A stretch of 64,000 bases of DNA from Aeromicrobium sp. PE09-221 (GTDB taxonomy: Bacteria; Actinomycetota; Actinomycetes; Propionibacteriales; Nocardioidaceae): positions 1-64,000 of the forward strand of contig NZ_MIJB01000009.1 in assembly GCF_002174305.1 (NCBI RefSeq), in the 5' to 3' direction. The translations under genes were made by a program, and so were the position numbers. Under the pieces are notes generated by a model that saw nothing but the letters and a program-made list of their open reading frames with translations, had not been told where the DNA came from and did not search any database. Below are positions 16,360 to 25,759 of the stretch, piece after piece (position 1 is the first letter of the stretch; every line of letters starts with the position of its first letter).

Positions 16360-17928
16360 ATGGAGACCATGAGGAGCGAACTGCCGAAGAGCGTCCTGAC
16401 TGAACTCTACGACGCATCAGCGGACGTGGGCGATGCTGTTTTTCTCGTCTTCGACGACGTGGATGTCAGCTACCGCGATGTACGAGCGGTCGTCGACCGA
16501 TTCGCGGCCAACCTCCTCGACGCTGGGATCGTCGCGGGGGACCGGGTGCTGGTCTTCCTGCCCAATGGCCTGGCCGCAGTGTGCGGCTGGCTCGGGACCC
16601 AGCGGATCGGCGCGATCGATGTCCCTGTGGCTGTGGAGTCGACCGGCGCGTCGCTCGCGCACGTGGTGAGCGAGGTCGCCCCCCGCGCAGTGCTGACGAC
16701 CGACGATCTCCTCGAACGCCTCCTCGCCGCGGCACCGGCCGAGTCGGTCGAGCTGATCATCGTCGACGGATCGAGCGAGGACTCGGCCGACCGACGGATC
16801 GTCCGGTTCGACGACATGATCACGCTCGAGGGCGAACCACACCTGCCGGAGATCCCCGATCTCTCGACCACCGCGACCGTCATGTTCTCCTCGGGATCGA
16901 CCGGGCCGCCGAAGGGCGTCATGCATGCCCACGGCTACTATGCGCAGACGACGCGGGCCTATGACGAGATCTATCAGCTGCCCGAGCGCCCCATCTTCTA
17001 TTGCACGCAGCCGCTGTGCCACATCGATCCCCGCATCATCGTCCTTGACACCCTGCGTCGCCGCGGCAAGCTGGTGTTGAAACGGCGATTCAGTGCATCC
17101 GGGTACTGGGCCGATGTCGAGCATCACGACGCGGATGTGTTCATCTTCATCGGGGCGATGCTGCACCTGATCTTCAAGCAGACGCCGTCAGCCGCCCCCT
17201 CCCGTCGGCGGCTGGGTCTGGGTTCGGCGATCCCGACCGACATCCACGCCGCCTTCTCGGAGCGCTTCGAGGTCGAACTCATCGAGGGCTATGGGATGAC
17301 CGAGCTGTACGCGATGACCTGCCAGCGTCCGGGGGAGCGCCACCCCGGCAATGTGGGGAGCGAGCTACCCACCGTCGAACTCCGTGTCGTCGACGAGCGC
17401 GACCAGCCGGTTCCCGACGGCACCACGGGCCAGCTCCTCGCCCGTCCGCGCTTGCCATTCGCCCACATGCAGGGGTACTGGGGCCGTCCGGAGGCCACCG
17501 TGGAGGCCTGGCAGGGACTGTGGTTCCACACGGGGGACCTGATGCGCCGACTCGAGGACGGGACCTTCCAGTACGTCGGCCGGCTGAAGGACTCCATCCG
17601 TCGACGTGGCGAGAATGTGTCGGCATGGGAGGTCGAGCGCGCGGCGCTGAAGCACCCCAATGTGCTCGAGGCGGCGGCGATCGGAGTACCCGCCGCCGTG
17701 GGCGATGAGGACGTGGCGCTCTTCGTGATCCCTCGAATGGACGCGACCGTCGACCCGCGGGAACTGCGCGATCTCATGGCCGAGGACTTGCCGCGCTATG
17801 CGCTTCCGCGTTTCGTGGAGCTGACGACCGACCTGCCCAAGACCCCGTCCGAGCGGGTCGCGAAGGCGCTGCTCCGCGAGCGAGGTCTGAGCGACCGAGT
17901 GAGCGATCTCGCCCCAGAGCGTCGCTGA
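16360..17928 (+). CDS. Class I acyl-CoA ligase (CaiC-like AMP-binding enzyme), copy 1
   Basis: 522-aa adenylate-forming enzyme that activates a carboxylic acid to its CoA ester. Motifs: P-loop SSGSTGPPKGVMHAHG, A5 EGYGMTELYAMT, A7 GLWFHTGDLM, A8 RLKDSIRRRGENVSAWEVE, catalytic Lys in KTPSERVAKALLRERG. The CTQPLCHIDPR segment and gene size resemble crotonobetaine/carnitine-CoA ligases, but the acid is unknown. Close paralogue at 42432-44009. Two starts are possible (ATG at 16360 or 16369); I use the first. Divergent from a TetR gene and convergent with a binding-lipoprotein gene. Confidence 0.9.
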   Translation: METMRSELPKSVLTELYDASADVGDAVFLVFDDVDVSYRDVRAVVDRFAANLLDAGIVAGDRVLVFLPNGLAAVCGWLGTQRIGAIDVPVAVESTGASLAHVVSEVAPRAVLTTDDLLERLLAAAPAESVELIIVDGSSEDSADRRIVRFDDMITLEGEPHLPEIPDLSTTATVMFSSGSTGPPKGVMHAHGYYAQTTRAYDEIYQLPERPIFYCTQPLCHIDPRIIVLDTLRRRGKLVLKRRFSASGYWADVEHHDADVFIFIGAMLHLIFKQTPSAAPSRRRLGLGSAIPTDIHAAFSERFEVELIEGYGMTELYAMTCQRPGERHPGNVGSELPTVELRVVDERDQPVPDGTTGQLLARPRLPFAHMQGYWGRPEATVEAWQGLWFHTGDLMRRLEDGTFQYVGRLKDSIRRRGENVSAWEVERAALKHPNVLEAAAIGVPAAVGDEDVALFVIPRMDATVDPRELRDLMAEDLPRYALPRFVELTTDLPKTPSERVAKALLRERGLSDRVSDLAPERR

Positions 17929-17968
17929 TCCCCACCCGAGCGAGCGTGGTGGTCGGCTGGAGCCGTGG

Positions 17969-18001
17969 GCACTGCCGCCGGTGTCGATCCGGCGGCAGTG
18001 C
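17969..18001. terminator. Bidirectional hairpin terminator
   Basis: GCACTGCCGCCGG (17969-17981) and CCGGCGGCAGTGC (17989-18001), a perfect 13-bp stem with a 7-nt loop between two convergent genes. No long T-run. Confidence 0.7.
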
Positions 18002-18017
18002 TCGTTCACCTCGGCGG

Positions 18018-19109
18018 TCAGCCGGAGGTGATCCGCGTCCACTCCTGGAGGGCTTCGTCGACATTCTCGGTCCAATAGTCCACGTCGTAGTTGATGCGTT
18101 CTCGGATCTTGTCCTCATTGAAGTCGGGCATCCACGGCTCGAAGGCCTCGGGGACCTCGATCCCCGATTCCTGGAGGCCGCCCACCGTCGCCGGGCCATA
18201 GGCGGCGTGCTTGCTGAATCCCGCCTGGCCGTCCTTCGTCGCGAGGAACCGGAGGAACTCGCTGGCCGCTTCGGTGTTCTGCGAATCCTTGACCATATAC
18301 GCGGCGTCCCAGGCAAAATACGTCGTATCCCAGACGATGCCGATATTTTCCCGCGCGGCTTCCGGTAGGACGGCGGCTCGGCCGAAGTAGAAGAGGCTCA
18401 TGGCATAGTCGCCCGTCTGGATGGTCTCACCCACCTGCGACAAGGTGTCTTGCAGAACGAGGTCACCGCCCAGGCTCCCCATGGCATTCTCGACTCTCGT
18501 CCAGTCGATCGGATAGATGTCCTCCGTCGCGACGCCGTCGGCGGCGAGGAGTGGTTCGGCCGTGCTGGTCGGATAGTTCCACAGGACGCGTTTGCCGGGG
18601 AACCTCTCGGTGTCCATGAAGTCGGTGATGGCCGTCGGAGGGTCATCACCGAAGAGCTCCTTGTTGTACATCAGGCCGACGGCCTGGATCATGATCGGGA
18701 CACCGCAGTCGTCAGTGACGTACTGGGGATCGATGTCGCTCATGTCGATATCGGCGGGTCGCTTCTCGAACAGGGTTCCGCAGTTCGAGGCACCGACTGC
18801 GACGTCATTGTCGACGACATCCCACGTGACTTTGCCGCCCTCGACCATCGCCTTGATCTTGGCATTGTCTGTCGGGCTGTCGGTCGTCCACTTCACGCCG
18901 GTCTGCTCGGCGAAGGGCTCCAGCCAGCCCTGCTCGGCGGCTTGCATCGAGGAGCCGCCCCAATTGACGAAGACGAACTGCTCTCCGCTCAGATCGGACC
19001 CGCCCGAGCTTTGGTCGCCGCCGGCGTCGTCGCTGCCCCCGCAGGCGGCAGTGAGCAGGGCGATACACGAGACTAGGGCAGTTGCCTGGATCAACTTCTT
19101 CTGCTTCAT
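18018..19109 (-). CDS. PotD-like ABC transporter substrate-binding lipoprotein, copy 1
   Basis: 363 aa, spermidine/putrescine-type binding protein. Signal peptide with lipobox LLTAACGG (Cys23). Mature part: FVFVNWGGSSMQAAEQGWLE, then TWDVVDNDVAVGASNCGTLF, WNYPTSTAEPLLAADG and the C-terminal EEFxxWMPDFNEDKIxxxxNY pattern, ending NEVDEALQEWTRITSG-like. The 41.2-kb paralogue shares all of these, the 45.1-kb one less closely. No permease gene is adjacent, so it may dock with the only permease set at 38.2-41.0 kb. An island motif lies 112 bp upstream. Confidence 0.92.
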   Translation of the reverse strand: MKQKKLIQATALVSCIALLTAACGGSDDAGGDQSSGGSDLSGEQFVFVNWGGSSMQAAEQGWLEPFAEQTGVKWTTDSPTDNAKIKAMVEGGKVTWDVVDNDVAVGASNCGTLFEKRPADIDMSDIDPQYVTDDCGVPIMIQAVGLMYNKELFGDDPPTAITDFMDTERFPGKRVLWNYPTSTAEPLLAADGVATEDIYPIDWTRVENAMGSLGGDLVLQDTLSQVGETIQTGDYAMSLFYFGRAAVLPEAARENIGIVWDTTYFAWDAAYMVKDSQNTEAASEFLRFLATKDGQAGFSKHAAYGPATVGGLQESGIEVPEAFEPWMPDFNEDKIRERINYDVDYWTENVDEALQEWTRITSG

Positions 19110-19220
19110 GGGTCTCCCATGGGTGAGGCGCGGGCACTGTCGGCGCCCGAGCTCCGGACTATGAGGTTCATCACACCGTAGGGATGGAGACCGATGATTC
19201 CCTGCTCGCCGCGAGTTCCG

Positions 19221-19233
19221 GCCCGATTGGGGG
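19221..19233 (-). promoter_or_regulatory. Island motif copy CCCCCAATCGGGC
   Basis: Minus-strand copy of the island element in the gap upstream of the binding-lipoprotein gene that starts at 19109. Full match to CCCCCRNNYGGGY. Confidence 0.6.
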
Positions 19234-19250
19234 ATGCTCGTGCTCGCCGG

Positions 19251-20915
19251 TCACGTCGACCGCAGCTGCGCCCGCAGTTCGGTCTTGATGAACTTGCCGG
19301 ACGGGTTGCGGGGGAGCCCTTCGGTTCGTATCTCGATGACCGACGGAATCTTGAAGGCCGCCAGATGCGGCGACACGAAGGCAACGAGACCATCCTGGTC
19401 GAGCGTGCTCCCCGGACGGACGACGATGACCGCGGCCACCTGCTCGCCCAGGCGACGATGCGGGATGCCGCATACGGCGGCTTCGAGCACGTCCGGGTGC
19501 TCGTAGAGCGCGGCCTCGACCTCGGCGGAGTACACGTTCTCTCCGCCGCGCACGATCATGTCCTTCAGGCGATCGTCGATGAACACGCGACCGTCGGCAT
19601 CGAGATGGCCGATGTCCCCGGTGCGCAACCAGCCCTCGTGGAGGGTCGCCGCTGTCGCATCGGGCCGGTTCCAGTAGCCGCGGAAGAGCGATGGGCCGCG
19701 CAACCAGATCTCGCCCCGGTCGCCTACCGGGAGGGGCTCCAAGGTCGTCGGATCGTGGATCGCGACCTGCATCGGCGGCGCGACCCTGCCGGTGCTCTCG
19801 GGGAAGGCATGGGCTTCGTCGCCGGAGATCGCCGGCCCCAGCGCGTTCGTCTCGGTCATGCCGTAGCCGAAGGCGGGTGCGGCGCGGTCGAATTGTTCGC
19901 GGATCTGCGTGAGCAGCGCGGGTGGGGTTGTGGCTCCGCCGCCACCGATCCACCGCAGGGACGAGGTGTCGAACTCGTCGAATCGCGGGTGGTTCACCAG
20001 GTCGAAGGTCTGAGTCGGAACCCCGATGAACACGCTCAGCCGCTCGGACTCGATCATGCGGAGGGCCTCCTCAGGGTCCCAGCGTCGCATGACGACCAGT
20101 TTCATCCCGCTGTTCAGGGCGCCGAGCATGACTGAGACGCAGCCGGTGACGTGGAACAGCGGGATCCCCAGGAGCGCCGCCGGGGGTTCCGCCGGCTCGG
20201 CGTCCCCGAGCATGAGGGCGTCCACGGTCTCCATCGCCGCGGCTCCCCAGACGGCATGGATGACCGCTCGATGGGTCGACACGGCGCCCTTGGGTCGACC
20301 TGTCGTGCCGGACGTATAGAGCAAGGTCGCGTCGTCATCGGGCGCGATGTCGACAGCGGGAAGCGGCCCGGGCCGCAGGACGTCGGTCCAGGTGGAGAAG
20401 TGTTCCTGTGCGGCCGACCCGCGCACGATCACGACCGGGATGCCGCGCGTCGCGGTCAGCTCGCCGATGAGCTCCGCCCGCGGCTGGTCGGCGATGAGCA
20501 GCGACGGTGCGCTGTCCTCGATCCCGTAGGCCAACTCGCCGCCGGTCCACCAGCTGTTCAGCGAGACGCAGATCCCTCCCACCGAGGTGATCGCGATGAA
20601 CGACATGACCCACTCGGGACAGTTCCGCATCGCGACGGCCACCCGATCGCCGGGACGGATGCCGTACCGCTCCACGAGGGCGACCGCGAAGGCGTCGGCA
20701 CCGGCGAACAGCTCGCGGAATGACAGGCGCTCGTCCCCGTAGACGAGCGCCGTCGCGTCACCGGCGGTACGTGCCTGGGCGAAGAACTCACGCAGCGACC
20801 CAGGTGCCTGGACGAAGACCTGCTCGACTGTTCCATCGGAGCGCCTCAGGTCGACCATCTCGAAGGGAGCTCCCGGTGCTGTGAGCCTCGCCAGCGCCTC
20901 GGCGTGAGAAGTCAT
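19251..20915 (-). CDS. Acyl-CoA ligase (medium/long-chain fatty-acyl type)
   Basis: 554-aa AMP-forming ligase distinct from the two CaiC-like ones. Motifs: LLYTSGTTGRPKGAVSTH, GYGMTETNALG, GWLRTGDIGHLDADGRVFID, DRLKDMIVRGGENVYSAEVE, and the acyl-transfer Lys in RNPSGKFIKTELR. The ATG at 20913-20915 gives MTSHAEALARLTAPG; upstream in-frame Met codons lie beyond the regulatory motif and have no family match. It is followed by the lipoprotein gene at 18018-19109, but a motif-bearing gap of 141 bp suggests separate promoters. Confidence 0.9.
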   Translation of the reverse strand: MTSHAEALARLTAPGAPFEMVDLRRSDGTVEQVFVQAPGSLREFFAQARTAGDATALVYGDERLSFRELFAGADAFAVALVERYGIRPGDRVAVAMRNCPEWVMSFIAITSVGGICVSLNSWWTGGELAYGIEDSAPSLLIADQPRAELIGELTATRGIPVVIVRGSAAQEHFSTWTDVLRPGPLPAVDIAPDDDATLLYTSGTTGRPKGAVSTHRAVIHAVWGAAAMETVDALMLGDAEPAEPPAALLGIPLFHVTGCVSVMLGALNSGMKLVVMRRWDPEEALRMIESERLSVFIGVPTQTFDLVNHPRFDEFDTSSLRWIGGGGATTPPALLTQIREQFDRAAPAFGYGMTETNALGPAISGDEAHAFPESTGRVAPPMQVAIHDPTTLEPLPVGDRGEIWLRGPSLFRGYWNRPDATAATLHEGWLRTGDIGHLDADGRVFIDDRLKDMIVRGGENVYSAEVEAALYEHPDVLEAAVCGIPHRRLGEQVAAVIVVRPGSTLDQDGLVAFVSPHLAAFKIPSVIEIRTEGLPRNPSGKFIKTELRAQLRST

Positions 20916-20969
20916 CTCGCGAGTGTGATGGGTATCGCCCCCGATGGGAAGGCCACGCCAGGTGTCCAC

Positions 20970-20982
20970 ACCCGGGTGGGGG
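20970..20982 (-). promoter_or_regulatory. Island motif copy CCCCCACCCGGGT
   Basis: Minus-strand copy 54 bp upstream of the acyl-CoA ligase start at 20915. Identical to the first 13 bases of the copy at 38027-38040. Confidence 0.65.
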
Positions 20983-21040
20983 ACCGGGTTGGGCCAGAGG
21001 AACCACGACCGGCCCGCGCGACGAGGGGCCGATCGCACCC

Positions 21041-21052
21041 ACCCGAGCGGGT
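21041..21052 (+). promoter_or_regulatory. Island motif copy ACCCGAGCGGGT
   Basis: Plus-strand copy, 133 bp upstream of the decayed TPP-enzyme frame, suggesting the pseudogene once belonged to the same regulon. Confidence 0.45.
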
Positions 21053-21185
21053 AAAGAATGTCGTTGCTTCGCGAAGGAGGACGTCACCTCGATATCACGA
21101 TAGGCGACTGAGGATGACTGACTCACGATGACGTGGGTGCCCTCGGCCGACGCGGCAGCGGAGCGTCTGGTCTCGGCCTGCCGAC

Positions 21186-21836
21186 ATGCCGAGGACACTG
21201 CCAACGGAGAGCGTCGCGCAGATGCCGGTACTTGATGCCGCGCAGCTCGATGTGGCGATGGGCATCCTGGCCAGCTCCAGGCGACCGGTGGCGACCAGTC
21301 TGCAGAGCACGCATCTCCTCCGAGGGCATCGGTCAGACATGGGTGTGCGGGAACCTCGCCTCACCGCCTTGGGGGCCGAAGCGATCTCCGAAGCCGACTG
21401 CCTCGCGGTCTTCGGCGCCTCGTTGAACCCCAACACGACGGACAGCGGGCGACTCTTCGCGGACAAAGCCGTCATCCACGTCGACTTCGACGGACGTACC
21501 CATGGGCGTCACCTCGCCGTGGAGGCACCTGTCACTGGTGACGTGACGAGCACAGCGGGCCTCATTCGCGAAATGCTCACCGACGCTGGCCATGTACCCA
21601 GCTCCTTCGCCGCCCGGATCGCTGAGCACACCGGGCTATCCTCACGCCGTGCCGTGGCCGTGGACGACGCACCCGGGGGCGTGGTCAACCTGGCTGCCGC
21701 GTTGCGATTCCTCGACGACCGGCTGCCCGCTTCACGCAACGTCGTCATCGACGTCGGCCTGCTCGAGATCCACGCCTTCCTCGAGATCCACGCCTTCATA
21801 GAGCTGCCGGCTCCGAACGTGCGATGCTGCGCCTGA
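21186..21836 (+). pseudogene. Remnant of thiamine-diphosphate-dependent enzyme (acetolactate-synthase-like)
   Basis: The 216-codon frame covers only the middle of a TPP enzyme. LDAAQLDVAMGILASSRRPV is the start of the central domain. It then jumps straight to ATSLQSTHLLRGH, with the usual 25-30 residues between (LAGRGA...) missing. EADCLAVFGASLNPNTTDSGRLFAD is the rest of that domain, and VNLAAALRFLDDRLP.SRNVVIDVG is the start of the TPP-binding domain, which ends almost at once. The N-terminal domain with the catalytic Glu and the GDG...N TPP motif are absent. An 18-bp tandem duplication lies near the break. Clearly non-functional as a TPP enzyme; its former substrate is unknown. Confidence 0.75.
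21762..21797 (+). repeat. 18-bp tandem duplication in the TPP-enzyme remnant
   Basis: CTCGAGATCCACGCCTTC occurs twice in direct succession, giving the repeated peptide LEIHAF-LEIHAF at the point where similarity to TPP enzymes ends. Confidence 0.85.
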
Positions 21837-21938
21837 CCTTAGAGCAGACACTGACACCTGGACCTCACCCGTCGTCGACCGGGTCTGGGTTCGGTGATCC
21901 TCACGCGACCGGACTCCCAGGCCGAAGGCAACGACCAT

Positions 21939-21951
21939 CCCCCGTCCGGGC
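21939..21951 (+). promoter_or_regulatory. Island motif copy CCCCCGTCCGGGC
   Basis: Plus-strand copy 77 bp upstream of the first amine-oxidase pair. Full match to CCCCCRNNYGGGY. Confidence 0.6.
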
Positions 21952-22028
21952 AGCGTGACCGCGCTCCGTTGGAGCCCGGCCTCCCCAGAAGGTGTCATGG
22001 GGGTTGACAGCCGCGAACGAGAGGGACG

Positions 22029-23354
22029 ATGTTGCGAACCATCGATGACGAGGCGACGATCGTCGTCGGCGCCGGTCTTGCCGGACTGGTGACCGCATGG
22101 CGACTGCAGGAAACCGGCATGCCGGTCGTGGTGCTGGAAGGGTCGGACCGGATCGGCGGTCGAACCATGACCAGCCGAGACGGATGGGTCGACGGGCAGT
22201 TCGCCAACTACGGCGGAGAGCTTATCTTCCCGGCATTCCACGCTCTGCGCGCCGTATGCGAGGAACTCGGTGTCGAGATCTCCCCGCCGAATGTGATCGC
22301 GGAGCCCGAGCCCGATGACCTGTCCGTCGTCGAGGGCATGGTCCGGGCGGGGAACTTCATCCATCAGGGCACGCTGGTCGACCGCCGCGAGCTGATCGCC
22401 TCCGCGGCACGGATCCGCGCGGCGGTCGAGGCGCATCCGCCGGCACCCCACGAGATCGTCGAACAGTGGGTGCGCCGCGCTGGGCTGGATGGTGTCGATC
22501 GCACCGCATTTCGGGGCGTTGCCCGGATGCTCACCTGCCAGGACACCTGGGACCACGACGTCCACTACCTCATTGGACCGGCGATGACCGATATCCGTCG
22601 TATCAGCGGAGGCACCCAAAGCCTGGCCGATCGCCTCGCGATGGATCTCGATGTGCGACTCGGCCACGAGGTCGTCCGGATCCGCCGAGGAAACGGAGCG
22701 GAGGTGGAGACCTCCGATGGCAGGATCTTCCACGGTGCACGGGTCGTGGTGGCCACCAATCCCTACGCCCTGTCGGGGATCGGCTTCGACCCGCCGCTCG
22801 AGGAGGCGAAGACGTCGACCGTCCTCTCCCTGCTCCCCGCCATGGGCGGCAAGGTCGCCGCACAGTATGCCGAGGGCGATGCCGTGCGGGAGGCGCTGAA
22901 CGCCATCGTCTACACCGACGACGAGATCTGCGCGGCGTGGACGTGCTGGCCCGATGCTCCGTCAGGGCCGGCCGTCGTCATCGGCTTCCTCGCCGGCGTC
23001 CATCGCCACGTCCTGGCTGATGAGGGTGAGGCGATGCGACTCCTGGACGACCTTGTCGCCACGGCGGTCGGCCACCCCGTCACGCGGCTGCACGGCGATG
23101 TCCACAACTGGTGGGCCGACCCGCGGTTCATGAGCATCACGGTCAACCCCAGCGAACACTCCCGGCCGCGGATCGCCGCGGTGATGAGCGGTATCGAGCA
23201 CGACACCCATATCGCCGGCGACTACACCTCGGAGCAGCTCTTCGGAACCCTCGAAGGTGCCGTCCGATCCGGGATCCGTGCCGCGGACGAGATCCTCAGG
23301 GTGCCGACGAGCTTCTCCGCCGATGACATCGAAGAAAGGCTGACGACCCGATGA
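22029..23354 (+). CDS. FAD-dependent amine oxidase, pair 1 subunit A
   Basis: 441-aa flavin amine oxidase of the MAO/polyamine-oxidase fold. Dinucleotide motif TIVVGAGLAGLVTAWRLQ at about 10-27, then VVVLEGSDRIGGRT; the FAD-binding C-terminus reads HIAGDYTSEQLFGTLEGAVRSG. Such enzymes oxidise C-N bonds to imines with O2 or another acceptor. The stop overlaps the next gene's ATG by 4 nt. Its closest match in the window is the protein at 32289-33611, sharing the middle signatures EIVEQWVRRA, CDVHxxIG and NWWADP, which the B subunits lack. Substrate unknown; likely an imported cationic amine. Membrane helices are absent, so it is cytosolic. Confidence 0.9.
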   Translation: MLRTIDDEATIVVGAGLAGLVTAWRLQETGMPVVVLEGSDRIGGRTMTSRDGWVDGQFANYGGELIFPAFHALRAVCEELGVEISPPNVIAEPEPDDLSVVEGMVRAGNFIHQGTLVDRRELIASAARIRAAVEAHPPAPHEIVEQWVRRAGLDGVDRTAFRGVARMLTCQDTWDHDVHYLIGPAMTDIRRISGGTQSLADRLAMDLDVRLGHEVVRIRRGNGAEVETSDGRIFHGARVVVATNPYALSGIGFDPPLEEAKTSTVLSLLPAMGGKVAAQYAEGDAVREALNAIVYTDDEICAAWTCWPDAPSGPAVVIGFLAGVHRHVLADEGEAMRLLDDLVATAVGHPVTRLHGDVHNWWADPRFMSITVNPSEHSRPRIAAVMSGIEHDTHIAGDYTSEQLFGTLEGAVRSGIRAADEILRVPTSFSADDIEERLTTR

Positions 23355-24631
23355 CCACCATCGTGATCGGGGCCGGCCTCGCCGGTCTCTTCGCCGCCCG
23401 TGCGCTCCACGACGCCGGCGAGGAGGTCATCGTGCTCGAGGCCACGGATCATCTCGGTGGGCGCACGCGCGGGGTCCGCGGGCGGCTTCACCACGACCAA
23501 ATCGCCGATGCCGGCGCCTCCTTCGTCGACATCGGCCAAGACACGCTGCTGGAGTTCTGCGTCCGGCAGGACCTCCGCCTCACTCCGCAGGTGCGGCTGC
23601 TCCCACGCGATCCCCGCGGTTTCTCCACCGGGGCCTCGGCGCTCCGGGGCAGGATCGTCAGCGGAGGGCGGGCCCTCGTCGATGCGGAGCGGTGGGATCT
23701 TGCCGACGAGGTCCAGATGGCGCTCGAACAGGACCCGCCGGAGCGTGTCGAGACCCTGCTTGCCTGGAGCCGTCGAGTCGGACTCAGCCCACGGGCGCGC
23801 GATGCCTACGCCATGCAGGGATCCCTCGCCCCCCAGGCTCGCCGAGAGCTGGTGTCGTCCTGGCACGTCCATCCGGGCGATGCCGCACAGGCGCGCTGGA
23901 TGCTCGCGGACGGTGCCGATTCCATCGCCCGCGCCGCGGCGGGGGGCCTGAACCTCGTCTTCGGCTCGCCGGTGCGGTGGGTCGACAAGGAGCCCGTCGG
24001 GTACACCATCCACACCGACGACGACTCCTTCTCGGCTCAGTACGTGGTAGTGACCAGTTCGGTGCAGGCGACGCGCCGCATCGGCTTCGACCCCGTGCTG
24101 CCGGAGTGGAAGACGGAAGCTCTCCTGACGACGCCGATGTCGCAGGGCGGCAAGATCATCGCTCAATATGCCGATGCGGATCGGCTTGTCGATGCCGCGG
24201 GCCAGGGCGCGATGACCGACAGTCCGGTGGGCAGGTTCTGGTTCAAGCGCGGGCCCGAGGACACCCTGATCGCGATGGGCGTGATGACCGACGGAGGCGA
24301 CGGCATGCTCACCCAGCACGCAGCGGCGCTGCAGGTCCTGGATCGGCAGATCGAGGCGCTGACCGGTTCGCCACCCGACCGGATCGCCGGGCTGGTCCAC
24401 GACTGGACGACAGAGGAATTCGTCGGTGGCGTGGTCAGCCTCGACACGGGCGGATTCGAGCGACGGGCCGTTCTCGCGGCACCGGTCGGCGGTCTGCACT
24501 TCGCCGGTGAGGCGACAGGGGAGCGGACGGGCACGATGGAGGCGGCCGTGAGATCGGGGCGTAGAGCAGCCGATGAGATCCTGCAGAAGCGTCGACGGGG
24601 ACGATCACGGCCTCGAGGAGGTGGCCGATGA
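23351..24631 (+). CDS. FAD-dependent amine oxidase, pair 1 subunit B
   Basis: 426 aa, same fold as its upstream neighbour but a different subfamily: TTIVIGAGLAGLFAARALHD, LEATDHLGGRTRGVRG, then SSWHVHPGDAAQARWMLADG, IGFDPVLPEWKTEALLTTPM and the C-terminal GLHFAGEATGERTGTMEAAV. It pairs with the protein at 33608-34897 (shared SSWHVHPGD, EFxGGVVS, DEILQKR). The ATG overlaps the previous stop by 4 nt and the last codon overlaps the next gene. Strict co-translation in both loci suggests subunits of one oxidase or consecutive oxidation steps. Confidence 0.9.
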   Translation: MTTIVIGAGLAGLFAARALHDAGEEVIVLEATDHLGGRTRGVRGRLHHDQIADAGASFVDIGQDTLLEFCVRQDLRLTPQVRLLPRDPRGFSTGASALRGRIVSGGRALVDAERWDLADEVQMALEQDPPERVETLLAWSRRVGLSPRARDAYAMQGSLAPQARRELVSSWHVHPGDAAQARWMLADGADSIARAAAGGLNLVFGSPVRWVDKEPVGYTIHTDDDSFSAQYVVVTSSVQATRRIGFDPVLPEWKTEALLTTPMSQGGKIIAQYADADRLVDAAGQGAMTDSPVGRFWFKRGPEDTLIAMGVMTDGGDGMLTQHAAALQVLDRQIEALTGSPPDRIAGLVHDWTTEEFVGGVVSLDTGGFERRAVLAAPVGGLHFAGEATGERTGTMEAAVRSGRRAADEILQKRRRGRSRPRGGGR

Positions 24632-25602
24632 AGGCCGTGGTGTGGGGGCTCGGCAAGCTCGGCTGGGAGGCCGTGGAGGCGGGCCTCCGGGCCCCCGATA
24701 TCGAGCTGGTCGGAGCCGTGTCGCGGCGGGCACGCTCCTCGGGGCTCTCGTTGCCCGGCGATGTCCCGATTTTCGATGACCTGGACGCCGTGGCGGAGGC
24801 GCATCCGGGCGCGGCGGTCGTCCACGCACATCACGAACTGGGTGACGCACTGGTGGCCGCGGCGGTCGCGTGTGCGAGTCGCGGTCTCAGCTTCGTGACG
24901 AGTTCGGGCCTCTTCGATCCGGCAGGTCAGATGCGCGATCATGGCCGCGAGATGGACCGGATCGCCCGGAAGCACGGTGTGCATATCGTCGCCGCCGGTG
25001 CGCAGCCGGGATTCTTCTTCGACGTGCTTCCCGGTCTGGTCCTGCCCATCGCGGCGGTATGGGACCGCGCGACCGCGGCCAAGCCCTCGGATGCGTCCTC
25101 GTGGCCGAAAGACACGCGCCATGCGTTGAGCATCGGCGAGCCACCGGAGACACTGGACGGCGATCTGCCGTACCCGCTGCGCGTTTCGGCCCATCTGCTC
25201 GTCGACGCCCTCGGACTCGGTATCGAGCAGATCACCGAGCAACGGGTCTCCACGACCTCGGCCCGTGACATCGAGCTGCATGACGAGGTCCTGTCGGCCG
25301 GGGTCGCGACCGGGTTCTCCCAGGTCTGTCGGATCGTCACGACGGACTCGCGTGAGATCGAACTGCGCTGGGAGGTGAGTGTGGACGACGACCTGGTTCG
25401 AGGGGAGCGGCCCTTCCGGCTGCGGGTCGAGCGATCCTCGTTGAGCATCCTCGAGCTGGAGCTCGACGGTGAGTTCAGCGACGACCCCTACCCGGCGACC
25501 GTCGAGCGGATGCTGCACGTGATGACCGCGGCGCAGAACCTGTCGCCGGGGCTGCACCGAGTGATCGACGTCGGGCTGTCGAGGTCTGTCGCCGCTGGGT
25601 GA
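24628..25602 (+). CDS. DapB-like NAD(P)-dependent reductase/dehydrogenase
   Basis: 324 aa, dihydrodipicolinate-reductase-like Rossmann protein: AVVWGLGKLGWEAVEAGLRA (GxGxxG), IELVGAVSRRARSSG, VTSSGLFDP, VHIVAAGAQPGFFFDVLPGL. The central segment AGAQPGFFFDVLP is typical of the 2,4-diaminopentanoate-dehydrogenase-like branch rather than true DapB of lysine synthesis. Overlaps the oxidase stop by 4 nt, so three genes form one operon. A role in reducing or interconverting the imine made by the oxidases is plausible but inferred. Confidence 0.75.
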   Translation: MKAVVWGLGKLGWEAVEAGLRAPDIELVGAVSRRARSSGLSLPGDVPIFDDLDAVAEAHPGAAVVHAHHELGDALVAAAVACASRGLSFVTSSGLFDPAGQMRDHGREMDRIARKHGVHIVAAGAQPGFFFDVLPGLVLPIAAVWDRATAAKPSDASSWPKDTRHALSIGEPPETLDGDLPYPLRVSAHLLVDALGLGIEQITEQRVSTTSARDIELHDEVLSAGVATGFSQVCRIVTTDSREIELRWEVSVDDDLVRGERPFRLRVERSSLSILELELDGEFSDDPYPATVERMLHVMTAAQNLSPGLHRVIDVGLSRSVAAG

Positions 25603-25658
25603 CCCTGTCGGCTCAGCGCTTCCGTAGTGCCCCGCCGCTGTCTTTCCAGCAGAACTGG

Positions 25659-25688
25659 GCCGCCCCGCCCCTCCTGGGACGGGGCGGC
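25659..25688 (+). terminator. Hairpin after the oxidase/reductase operon
   Basis: GCCGCCCCG (25659-25667) and CGGGGCGGC (25680-25688), 9-bp perfect stem with a 12-nt loop, 57 bp after the DapB-like stop. No T-run follows. Confidence 0.55.
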
Positions 25689-25759
25689 TCGTCCTGCCCA
25701 CGGACCGGAACGAGCTCTCGTGTTTCAGGAATGAAAATTCGTCGGTGTGACTCTTGTCA

